DNA of 28,417 nucleotides, from assembly GCA_001430745.1 (NCBI GenBank), contig KQ482040.1, forward strand, positions 1,385,775 through 1,414,191. Reading direction: 5' to 3'. The position numbers and the translations under genes were made by a program. The DNA is from Auxenochlorella pyrenoidosa. Taxonomy: Eukaryota > Chlorophyta > Trebouxiophyceae > Chlorellales > Chlorellaceae. Below are positions 1-9,538 of this stretch, one piece after another. Each line of letters opens with the position of its first letter. Within the stretch, counting starts at the first letter, position 1. The notes under the pieces are model-generated. The model worked only from the letters and a program-made list of their open reading frames with translations. It did no database searches and had not been told where the DNA came from.

Positions 1-193
1 ATGCAAGCGGTGAGGTCCGTGCAAGGGCACGGCGTGGAAGCGGCAGCGCCGTGGCGGACTCCCTTGATGCAGGCGTCTTCATGCCCGCTACTGAAGACTG
101 CACTTGACGAGCACTGCGCAGGGCCAATGCTCGAGGGAGGGAGCTGCAGCAGCGAGGCACAGCAGGTGCTGCAGCCGCGCCCCATGCACACAC

Positions 194-2730
194 CTTGACC
201 ACGCAGCCCCACTGCGGCTTCTTGGGCAGGAGCCACTCCGGCAGGCTGGCATACAGCCCGCGCAGCCGTGGGTGGGGCAGGATCTTGTGCGCCTGCTTGG
301 CAGGGACGGGGGCTCGAGGCGGGGCGGGGCACAGCAGGCCATGTTGCGCACCCTGCGGGCAGTCCACCAGGCGCCCACCCACGCGGCCACCGTGGCTGCC
401 ATGACTGCAGTGACTGCCATGCCGGCGCACGTGCGGCGCAGGCAGGGTTCAGGCAAGGCGCAGGCAAGGGGCAGCAGGGGCGTCACCAGCGGGACGTCAG
501 GCAGCACCAGCGCCAGCCAGAAGTTGCCGTCGGGGGAGCGGTTGATGTTGTCGGGCCACCCAGGCAGCCGGTCGATCAGGGTGTCAAGGGTGCCTGCCTG
601 CAGGGTTGCGGCGTGCGGGCAAGAGTCAGGACGCCACCGTGCAGGCTGCACCAGGGTTGGAGCGCAGGCCAGCGAGCGACGCGGTGAGCCCGTCCACTGA
701 AGGATCCCACCTGCTTTGCTGCGACTCAAAAGGGTGGCCGCGGCGTGCGTCAGGCAGGGCATCAAGTGGAATCTCTGAGGCAGCGCGCGGGCAAGAGGTT
801 TGCGAACACCCCACCCACACACCCACCAACACACACCCCACCCCACCTTGGGGCCGGTGAGCCAGTGTCGCCGCACCCGCATCGAGCACGTTTCCACCAC
901 CTGCGGCACAGCACACGCTCGCAAATGCAGGAATCAGTGTGCTCGCCGCATGGCAAAGACCACAGCCAATGGGAGACGAGGGGACATGGCGCCACACAGG
1001 CGTGCGCTGCTGCGGGGTGCACACATGCCCCACCTACCCAGGCCAGCAACCCGAGCAGGGCACCCCAAGCAACTGGCAACGCGAGCAGCCAAACACTCCG
1101 TGGCCGGGTGGTCGCCCGCCCTGCCGGTGGCGCACCGCGACAAAGCTTTCGTCGTGCGCCAGGGCGCAGCCGTTGGCAAACCAGAAGCCGTCTGCCAGCT
1201 GGCGGGTGGAGCCGTCTGCCGGGTTGTGCACGAGCAGGCGGCCGGTAGGGGCGCCGTGCAGCATGGTCAGCAGGTAAGATCGCATGGTGTCGTACCTGGC
1301 AGCCCCGGGGGGAGAGGGGGGAGGCACAGGCGAAGGTTTTCCTTGCGACAGCCGTGTGCCATGGGGCACACTGGGTGGCAGAGATGATGGGGTGACGCAT
1401 GGAAGGCAGTGTGCTGTGAACTGCTTCATATGTTTGCACACCAGGAACCAGCCTGCAAGGCATGGTTGCACCGGGAGGGCCACAGGGTGGCTGCGCGCTC
1501 TCAGCTGCATACTGTTGGTGGGGCCCCCGGGGGGGCATGTCCTCACCATGGCCTAGGTGACGCCTCGTTGAGCGCGGGGGGGATGACGGTGCTGTCCCTG
1601 CAGGGCAGCATGCAGGCGAGGCAGCACCCGGAGTCCTGCGCTGACGTTTGGGAGACGCAGCGCTAACACAGCACCGCACCGCACCGCACAGCACAACATG
1701 GCACAGCACCGCACAGCATGGCACAGCACTGCACGGCACGGCTGGCTGCTTTGCTGTGGAGGCCACTGGCTAGCGCTCACGTAAAGAAGATGCGCCCATC
1801 GGCCGCCACGTCAAGGTCGTTTGCATAGTTGATGGGCCGCCCCTCGGCAGAGTTGGCCAGGCAGCGCAGGCGCCACTGCCCCGAGCGGGGGTCGCTGCTG
1901 CCGTTGGCTGGAGGCGCATCGGTGCGCTCCAGCAGCATGAGGCCCTGCAGAGGGGGTAGGGGGGTAAATTAAGCGCAGCATGTCAAGCAGCCTGTTGGGC
2001 CTGTCTGCTCTACCGCGGCTGCCTGCAGCTACCAGACCAGGACTCAACTCATCGGTGCAGCGCTGCTCCAGCCGCGGCCCCGCCTGCACGGCCCACCGCA
2101 GCCTCGCTCGCTGAGCACATTACAGCAGCACGCTGCCCCTAGCCCCCGGCCCCCCACCCCACCCCCGCCGCGCAAAGCAGGCGCGCCTTGGAGTCGCAGA
2201 ACACCAGGTTTCCGGCATCGTCGTGGTGGAAGCCCAGCGGGCGGCCAGGCCCCACATAGGCCAGCGGCTGAGGGTCCAAGGCATAGCCACCGGGCGCCTC
2301 GGGGCTGGGGCTGGCCAGCCGCACATGGCCGTACTTGTCCAGTAGCCACAGCGTGCCGTCGGGGCCCACCGCCACCGACTCTGCAGGGAGGGACACAGGG
2401 GGGAGGACGGGAGGGCTGCGGTGCGCACAGGGGGCTGCACCTGCCAGGTTGGGCCGGTGGGGAGGGAGGCCCCACAGCCATCATGCCTGGTGGTAGCGCC
2501 CAGCAGCGAGCAGGGAGAACATGCCCCCAGCCCTGATGCACCGTCCCACCTGAGCCCTGAATCTGCCCTTCAAACAGGCGGGTGGCGGCACGCAGCGCTG
2601 TGTTTGGCGCAAACGGGCCCTCCAGCGGGCACGGGCGTGGCCTCCGGTCGGCGGGAATGGCCACCGGCGCAAGCGTGTGCGCGGGGAAGGGCAGCGGGCC
2701 CATGCCAGTGGATCGTGCCAGCAGCTGCAT
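194..2730 (-). CDS. Gene A: strictosidine synthase-like / APMAP-type beta-propeller protein (3' part outside window)
   Basis: Eight exons join in phase: 2730-2550, 2380-2163, 1944-1781, 1597-1547, 1295-1136, 900-847, 597-487 and 352-194 (366 codons so far); the last one ends at a GTGTGT donor, so the gene continues past base 1. Motifs of the strictosidine-synthase-like/APMAP family appear in order: APNTALRAATRLFEGQI near residue 50, SESVAVGPDGTLW, INYANDLDVAADGRIFFT, DSTVIPPALNEASPRPWYDT, APTGRLLVHNP, FWFANGCALAHDESFVAV, and PGWPDNINRSPDGNFWLAL. The family folds as a six-bladed propeller; plant strictosidine synthase condenses tryptamine and secologanin, but most relatives are esterase/lactonase-like proteins of unknown substrate, so no alkaloid role is claimed. 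The start ATG at 2730 lies just before the conserved part, and no membrane anchor is visible, so a missing upstream exon is possible. The join 487/352 is the least certain. It is divergent from gene B. Confidence 0.85.
1662..1740. repeat. CGCAC / CAGCAC simple repeat in an intron of gene A
   Basis: Degenerate short repeats of CGCAC and GGCACAGCAC units fill the middle of the intron between the exons at 1944-1781 and 1597-1547. The tract is not coding in the spliced model and looks like a microsatellite-type slippage tract. Confidence 0.6.
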
Positions 2731-3363
2731 GAGAGAGCTTTCGAGTCAGCAGCTGCAGCGGTGAGAGTACAGTGAGAATGCTGTGCCCATGAAAACGTCA
2801 GCAGCAGGCGCAGGTGACCGGTGCGCCGGTACTGTTGCTGAGGTGCTGACAGGAATGGAGCTTTGGGCGCTATGCTGCATTTCCTAACAATTGGACTCAC
2901 TGGGCAGCCAGAAGCGGGAGGAGGGAGGTAGGGGCCTTTGTTGCAGCGCTGCTAGAGAGCTGCCGCAGACTTGCAGCCGGCTTGTCAGCTGCTTGTAGCG
3001 GGCTTCAAGTGATCTGACGTGTACAGATGAAGAATGCGACCTCTGGCAGCAAGCGGCCTTCTTCCTGCATGGGCATCCTGAAACCTGCTCTCGAATTGAA
3101 TCCCACGTCTTTCTTCGGGTGCTGCCTATCGATCGCAATAATTCTCAATCTCCAACGCTGAGCAGCGCTGCTGGAGCACACAAAGTCGCTCGCCCCTCGT
3201 TTGTTCTCTGCTCCGCCGCCTCCTTGCACCGTGTCACCGATTTCGTAGAGCTATCGGAGCACCGTTTGTCGCACCGCAAAGGCGTGTGCCCCCCCGGCAA
3301 CCAGCAGCCGCCGCCAGCAGAGTGGCGGCACACCGGCAAGGAGGGCAAGCCAAAGCCGCACCC
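2731..3363. promoter_or_regulatory. Shared upstream region of divergent genes A (-) and B (+)
   Basis: These 633 bases separate the two start codons and should hold both 5' UTRs and promoters. Only short uninformative open frames are present. I see no TATA box at a convincing distance and no repeat or RNA gene. Confidence 0.5.
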
Positions 3364-4840
3364 ATGGCAGACGCACCAGAGGCAGGCTATGCTGCAGCCC
3401 AGCTGGCGGCTGTTACTTTGGTAGCCACCTTCACGCTGCAGGCCATGGACCGCCTGATCAGGCGCTGGAAGGCAAGTGCCGGCCTGCCCGGCAGCGCCAC
3501 CCGCATGCATGGACGCCACGCCTGCTGACCATGCCTGCTCGCTGGGTGCCTGTTGCTCGTTGGCAATGTTTTGCACGAGCCCTGCTGCAGCAACTGCATG
3601 GAATTTCCTACGAGTCTACCCACGCCATGCATGCCTGCAGGTGCCCGACACGCGGCGGCAGCAGCTTGACCTGCAGCGGGAGATCGCCCACCTGCAGCGG
3701 CAGGCGGCGGCGCTCAACCACCCCGACACGTTTGCGCAGGTGGGCACTGCGCTGCAGGGTCGCGACAGGCGTGCGGAATTGCTGTCAGCAGCCGTGCGCC
3801 GGCCAAGCAGTTCCCTCCCCTCCATGCGCCTGCATGTCGGGCCCCTTCTGCGTGGCCTGCTGCTGCTGCCCGCCTGCCTGCGTCCTGTGGGCTGCTCGCC
3901 ACCGCGTGGCCCCACCCTCCTTGCCCCCCCTGCGCCGCCTTCCCCCCATCCCATGGCCTCCCTGCGCAGAGCGCCAAGGCGGAGCGCAAGGCGATTGCCC
4001 TGGACAAGGAGCTGGCCAGGCTGCGGCAGCAGCAGGTGGGCGGGGCGCGGCTGCCTGCCCGCAGGGCCCAGGCCAGGGCGGGCATCCAGCATCCAGCTCT
4101 CGCGGGTGCTGGCCTTGGTACAGGCGCGGGGCGCGGTTTCTGTCCAGACGTGCTTTCAGGCAGCTCCCGCACTCTCTTGGAGGGTCCAACCCACCAGCGC
4201 AGTGCTGCATTGGCTGTGCAGGCCGAGGCGGGCTCGCGGCGCCTGCTGCGGCTGCCGCAGCTGCTGCGAGTCCTGCTGCTGCTCTGGTTGGTCTACATGT
4301 CATGTGAGTAGCAGGGCAGCGGTCAGGGCCACCTGGGTTTTCAACCTGCATCCGTCTGCCTGCTCCCCTTGCTTCCCGCTTGCCTTCTAGCATGCCTCAA
4401 GTCAACTGCCTGGCAGCAGAGCGCCCGGCACAGGCTTGTCTGTGCGCCCACTTGAGCTCCCCTGCCCTGCTGTTTCCCGGCCTTGCAGCAACGGTGCCTG
4501 TGGTTGGGCACATCCCGCCAAGGGCGGCGTGGCCACTCAACCGCTGGCTGCGTGTGGGCGCAGGTGCGCACCCGAGGTGCTGCACCTGCCTGGTGTGAAC
4601 TGCACATTGTGCATGCGTTTGGGCTCGATGGCACAAGCAGGCTCGGCCCAAAAACTACGCCCAGCCCGAATCTGTGTGCCTTCTCAGCTGCGAAATCGTC
4701 CATCACTCCGATGTATTGTCACCTCCTCCAGCCTCTGTCCAAACTGTGCAGGCAAGGCAGGCGTGCCGGGTGCGGTGGGGCTGCTGGCCTGGAGCATGCT
4801 CTGCCAGCGTGTGTCTGCAGCCATCCTGGGTCGGCCGTAG
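3364..4840 (+). CDS. GET1: Gene B: GET1/WRB-like tail-anchored protein insertase subunit
   Basis: Six exons in phase: 3364-3471, 3641-3739, 3970-4035, 4222-4303, 4489-4563 and 4752-4840 (TAG), giving 172 residues, a usual GET1/WRB length. The family is the ER-membrane receptor that, with its GET2/CAML partner, takes tail-anchored proteins from the GET3 ATPase. The layout fits: an N-terminal membrane segment (AAQLAAVTLVATFTL, about residues 10-24), a cytosolic charged coiled coil (about 37-92, with VPDTRRQQLDLQREIAHLQR and AERKAIALDKELARLRQQQ), then two C-terminal membrane segments (LLRVLLLLWLVYM and GAVGLLAWSMLCQRVSAAIL). In this family the coiled coil contacts GET3. Intron 1 has a GC-AG border (GGAAG|GCAAGT), which is the only donor that keeps the frame. 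The ATG sits in a good context (CCCATGG). Assignment rests on motif order and topology, not a search. Confidence 0.85.
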
Positions 4841-5062
4841 CGGCCGCGCCTGCATGTGTCCACAAAATGCTGTCGTGTCTTCTGGCATGTTGGTGCGGTG
4901 GATCCACCCGTGTTAGAGGACAACAATGTCAAGCTTGGTTTGCAGAGTGGAGTAAAGTGTGTTGAACGGAGAGTGGGTGACATGAAATTTAGGGGCTCAC
5001 ACCGGGGACACAAAGCATGCCTGAAAAGAGAAGAAAGACTGCGGGCTGGTGGCATCGGGGAA

Positions 5063-5570
5063 TCAGCCATAGAGGCCCTCGTCGTACCAGCAGTCCTGCA
5101 GAAATGCCACCATCTCCTGCAACGATTGGTAGGCAGCAGGCACGGACATGGAGGCTGTGGGACCTGCAGCAGCCAGTCTGGGATGCAGGTATGCCCATGA
5201 AACCTCACCACGCCTGAACCTAGTTGCAAGAATGTCAAACCTGCCAGTGATTGCCAGCAGGCCTGCATGGGCGTTGCAGCTCAGCCCGAATAACCCTTGT
5301 TCAGCGCACCTTGAGCTGGATGGGCTGCGCAAACGGGCGATGCGGTCCACCCAGTAGGTCCTCATAGGTCGCATCTAGCGGAATGGCCCCAGCATGGGCC
5401 CTGCCCACAGTCGTCGAGTCTGCAGGTCGGCCGTTGGCCTCTCCCTGCTCCTCAGGGTCGCTGCCTCGTTGCCGCTTGCGCCGCCACTGGCGCCGCTGGG
5501 CTGCCCAGCCCTCTGGGCCTGCACCACAAGGCAGATGGATGGCATCGCTGACGACACTTTCGTCAATCAT
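5063..5570 (-). CDS. Gene C: small DUF4050 (Gag1-like clamp) domain protein
   Basis: Two exons, 5570-5310 and 5116-5063 (TGA), joined in phase 0 across a 193-base intron, give about 104 residues. The end of exon 1 (ATYEDLLGGPHRPFAQPIQL) and the last exon (EMVAFLQDCWYDEGLYG) together match the C-terminal signature that I know from plant DUF4050 proteins, roughly TTYEDLL...F..PI.L.EMVDFLVDIW.DEGLY. A WAAQRRQWRRKRQR stretch lies where the plant proteins have their W...RR.W segment. The family has no established plant function; a yeast member is linked to amino-acid/TORC1 control, which cannot be transferred here. The 5' end is uncertain: the frame stays open upstream of ATG 5570 for about 20 codons without another Met, and a start at 5743 in another frame cannot be joined cleanly. 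Convergent with gene B. Confidence 0.7.
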
Positions 5571-6265
5571 GTTGGAAGGTGCAACGTGCGCCCATGCAAA
5601 ATGCTGAAGGCCTGCGCACCCGTCGTCGGCACAGCTGCCGTTACTGCCGCTTCACCGTCTGCTGTCAGCTGCTGCTGCAGCGCCTCAAGCGCGGCTGGAG
5701 GTTGCTGATGCGTCTCTGAACCCCCTCCACGAGGTTCCGTCATATCGAAGGGCTTGGCCAGGCGGACGGGAGAGGAGAAGGGAGGGGAGGAGCTTGACGG
5801 CCTGCCCGCTTGCGGGCTTTAAGCAGTTTTCCCAAAGCTCAGATTCACATCACACCCTGCAGGAACATCGTTGATCATGGCGACCACCAGGCACTGCAGA
5901 AATGCCCACTGCAGACGAACCGTCTTTTGCTCAATTCCAGAGGCTGATCGGGTGATTGCACCGCGCTCAGCATCGAGTTTGAGCGTCCTTACACCTTGTG
6001 CGCAACTTGAGAACGCCGCCTCTTGAGGCTCTGCGTTTCCACGACGTTTGCAGCGCCCTGGCGCAGCTTCCCGACCCGTCGAGTCCTCTAGGGTAGTCTA
6101 TGCTGCAGTTTTGAGCCCAGAGACGCCCAGGGCCCGCCTGCTAACAGAAGCGGCGGCGGCGACGGCGGCGGGGCGCTGCAGCGGCCCATGCTACCCGTGC
6201 AGTCGCGGCCTGCTCGCACCGCTAAGGTGTCGTCCCGGCTTTCACGAGAGCGGCTGGCTGCAGCC
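5571..6265. promoter_or_regulatory. Upstream region between divergent genes C (-) and D (+)
   Basis: About 700 bases hold the two 5' regions. Visible items are a perfect GCCCGC-TT-GCGGGC palindrome at 5804-5817, a purine-rich tract on the plus strand at about 5768-5792, and a GGC-rich stretch at 6151-6173 that would lie in the 5' UTR of gene D. A 58-codon open frame on the minus strand from 5743 may be an unresolved first exon of gene C. Confidence 0.45.
5804..5817. promoter_or_regulatory. Perfect 14-bp palindrome in a divergent promoter
   Basis: GCCCGCTTGCGGGC reads the same on both strands, about 234 bases upstream of the modelled gene C start and 450 upstream of gene D. It could bind a dimeric factor. 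In GC-rich DNA a 6-base arm can also arise by chance. Confidence 0.3.
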
Positions 6266-8840
6266 ATGGAAGTAGATGTCACCAAGCTGGACTGCTTCCG
6301 CTACTGCCGCTTCCTGCGCCATGTGGGCAAGGTGGGCAAGCTGGGTGCTGGGGCAGAGCGCCCGTTGAGCATGCTGCTGGCGTCCACATGAGGCGAGAGG
6401 GAGTGCGCGTGCTGTCGCCATCGTGAGGAGCAGCGCCAAGCCAGGCTGCAGTGGCAAGTCGGCTGGTCAACCTCACGCCTGCCTACGCCTTCCCCTGCCT
6501 GCCTGTGCCCTGCCCTCGCAGATCATGCTGCTGTTTGTTCTCGGCCTTATAGGCACCATCTACTACTCCACAATGAAGAAGTGAGGGCCCAGGGGTGGGG
6601 TACTGAGGGGTGGGAATGGGTTCATGGCAGGGTTCCAACTGACGGTGCGTCAGGGCCGCGTCCAGCTGGGTGCACGAGGCCTCGATCTGACCAAACTCAT
6701 CACCTCCTGCAGGCGCTCAGCACTGTTTCTGCAACCTCTTCAGGCTGGCCTTGCGCGTGCCCCCTGACTTGCCACCCCCCACCATGCCGTCGCAGTGCCC
6801 TGGTGCCGGGGGTGCACTCCCGCAGCCTGGCGGTGGCGGCGCTGGCGGCGCTGGGCTGCGCGCTGTACAGCGCGGTGGTGGGCCTGGCCCTGTGGAGCTA
6901 CCTGGCCTGCTTCCTGGCGCAGCCCGGCCACGTGCCGCCAGGGTGGCACCCCTTCCAGGACGCAGAGGTGGGGGTGGGGGGTGCTTGTGGAGCACCGTGA
7001 GCCGCTGGCCAGGCGTGCACGCAGGCCGGGCAGATGGGCAGGCAGGTTGACCCCGCCCTCGCCCTCGCATGCGTGCTCTGGCTGCCTCAACTCTGTTGCC
7101 GCCCCCGGCCCCTCCCCTAAGCCATGCTTTGGTGCAATCCAAACCAGCTGCTCTGCCCCTGCCCCTCTCAACCTGCAGGCTGCAGCCTTCGAGCTCCAGT
7201 CCTGGGAGCGGCTGGCGGCGGAGCAGCAGGCGCGGCGCGGCGGGGGGTGGGAGGCCGCGGTGGCGCGGCCGCGGTACTGCAGGAAGTGCGCCGCCTGGAA
7301 GCCGCCGCGCGCGCACCACGACAGCATGACGGGGCGCTGCGTGCTGCGCATGGACCACTACTGCATGTGAGGCCCCTGGGGTGGCGCTGGCCGGAAGGGG
7401 GGCTGTTGCTGGGGCGGTGTCGAGGTGCGTGGTACGCATCGCGGGCAGGCGCGGAGCGCGCTGGGAGGTTTTCCTCTCTTGGCCACGTATGAAGCATTGT
7501 GCGCTGGCGCCCGCCCCTTGAATCACACCCCTGGGGTCCCGCCCCCCCCCTGCAGCTGGGTGCTCAACTGCGTGGGCCTCCTGAACTACAAGTTCTTCGT
7601 GCTCTTCCTGACCTATGCAATGCTGGGCTGCATGGCCAGGTGGGTGCTGGCGGCGGCACGCAGCGGCAGGAGCGCGGGAGGGCACTGCACAAGCCAGCAG
7701 GCTGGCAGCATGCGCGTGACCCTCGTGCCTGTGCCCTGCCGGCATCCTGCTGAGCGGTGGGGGAACGGGCAGCGCCACCTGGAAGCAGGCAAGCTGCACA
7801 GCCAGTGACCGTCCTTGCCTCGCCCGCTGCCTCCTGGCCGCCTGCAGCGCCGCGCTGCTGGTGCGGCCCTGCATTGACATGTTCAGCTCGCCGCACCCCA
7901 CGGTGGGGGGCCTCATCCTCACCTTCCTCACCTTTGTGTTTGCGCTGGCTTTCAGGTGCGGGGGCAGGGCTGGTCGTCCAGGGGCTGGCGCCGCTGCTCT
8001 GGTGTGGGGGGCCGCGGTTCACAGTACAGTTGGATGCATGCCCGAAAAGGACTGCCAGGCTGCCTTCCCCGTGCAGCCGCCGCCGCCCCCCCCCCCGCCC
8101 CCGTACACATACCACCACCACCCACCCACCCTCGTCCCACCCCGCAGCCTGGCCCTGCTGGGGTTTGTGGTCATGCATGGCCGGCTGTGTGCGCAGAACA
8201 AGACAACGATAGAAGCTTATGAGAAGCAGCCCATCAGGCAAGAGAGGGTGCACGTGTCTGCATGGTGGCAGGCAAACTCTAGCGCTGCGCTGCGCAACAC
8301 ACACAGTTTGCGCGCCCACGGCTGCAGGCCTCAACGGTTGCCTCGCCTCTAAAGCCCTGGCAGCTGGCCTTGCAGCGCAGCCAGGGGCTGGGCAGTTACT
8401 GCAGCTTGCATTGTCATTTGTCATGTTGTGCCTGCGTTCCCATCCCTCTGCAGGCCATGGCCATACGACAACGGCGCCAGGCAGAACCTGCTGGATGTGT
8501 TTGGCCGCGACTGCCGCTTCTGGCTGCTGCCCATGCACACGCCCAGCTTCCAGCGCAGGTGCGTAGCCCAGGTTTTGAAAGCGCAGGGGCGGACCGCAGC
8601 CAGGCGCGGTGCCGCGTGCAGCTTGGCAGGGCTTGGCAGCTGCTGTCTGAAGTGCGCCGTCTTTCCATCTTCTCGGGCCTCCCACTCGCCCCGTGATTGG
8701 AATGGCCGTGTCCAAGTTCCCTCATGACCCTGCCCCAACCCCCTCCCTCCCTGCCACACATCTTGTGCAGCTTGCTCGAAGACGCGCTGCGAGTGCCGCC
8801 GCCGCCAGACGAGCTGCTGGGAGCTCGCGAGACGGTGTAG
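6266..8840 (+). CDS. Gene D: DHHC-family protein S-acyltransferase with a DHYC active site
   Basis: Nine exons in phase: 6266-6331, 6522-6580, 6796-6967, 7179-7366, 7556-7639, 7848-7955, 8148-8237, 8454-8558 and 8771-8840 (TAG), 313 residues. It should transfer palmitate to cysteines of membrane proteins. The start resembles plant PAT16-type enzymes (CFRYCRFLRHVGKIMLLFVL). Membrane segments lie near residues 23-41, 52-83, 172-190 and 210-236. The cysteine-rich domain runs 132-175: YCRKC, HHDSMTGRC and DHYCIWVLNCVG, with catalytic C161; a TTIE motif (family TTxE) is at 245-248 and QNLLDVFG follows. By alignment to human DHHC20, zinc-1 ligands are kept (C133, C136, H146, C153), but zinc-2 ligands are D147, T150, Y160 and only C167. 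The intron after 8237 has a GC donor (ATCAG|GCAAGA). An in-frame ATG at 6188 would add 26 residues; 6266 fits the family better. Confidence 0.9.
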
Positions 8841-9538
8841 CAAAAGAAACCCCGGTTAGTCAGCGAATCTAAACGTCCATTCATACCGAAATAACTGAGC
8901 ACAGGGATCTTGACTAGTCGGATCCAGGCCAAGCTGGCAATGCGGGGAAGGGGGAAGGCTGCAGGGGAGCAAGGCGGCTAGGCATCGTGGCCTGCAGCAG
9001 GCAGTGGCTTGGCGCATTGGCACACTCAGCAGCAGATCTACAGAAGGTCACCTATGCATAGAATGGATGAAATCTGGGTTGTGGGTCAGCCAGCCTGAGT
9101 CTGACAGCAGGAAGGCGCCGAGAATGTGGCGGGCTGGCGCTCGACGGTTGACCTGCAGGAAGTCGAGCAGGCACCAACCCTGGCGTCTGCAACCGTGCTT
9201 GCCCAATCCCAAAAGCTCGGATCTTGAGTAATTTCCTCGCATTCTGTTTTTTTGTTGCATTGACGTGCACTACTAGGTGTCAGACTGGCCAGGGACAAAT
9301 GGCGGCGGTTGGCTGCGGGATCGGTGGCTCCGCTGTCCTCCCTCAGTCTGGAAGCCAAGCCCGAGTTCTGGCAACCATTACGGTGACATGGGGGCTCCCT
9401 GGGTGTCCAAATGCAGTTTTAATCGCACCATGCATCAGCAACGCGCTTTCCACCTGGCACCCCTCAAAACAAGCAAAACTGGCCCCTCCCTCATTCCTTT
9501 TCACCTTCCCCTTCCATATCACTATCTACCTGAGCACC
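8841..9538. other. Gene D 3' region and gene E upstream region
   Basis: About 700 bases between two plus-strand genes. They should contain the 3' UTR of D and the promoter and 5' UTR of E. Base composition is less GC-rich than in the exons. I find no coding exon, repeat or RNA gene that I can support. Confidence 0.4.

Noticed and set aside
1..193. Possible next exon of gene A
   Set aside because: The minus-strand translation shows no continuation of the propeller (an LD.DG-type strand was expected) and the region starts with a good donor, so it is treated as intron.
762..1766. A 334-codon uninterrupted minus-strand frame across gene A
   Set aside because: It spans several introns, including the CGCAC repeat; the beta-propeller motifs lie in other frames joined by good splice sites.
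6717..7931. A 404-codon open frame on the minus strand, opposite gene D
   Set aside because: It runs across exons and introns of the palmitoyltransferase gene, is Arg/Ala/Pro-rich without motifs, and is a GC-content shadow.
8075..8150. Long C-rich and CCACCACC stretch, considered as a repeat element
   Set aside because: It directly precedes the CCCGCAG acceptor of gene D exon 7 and is explained as a long polypyrimidine tract.
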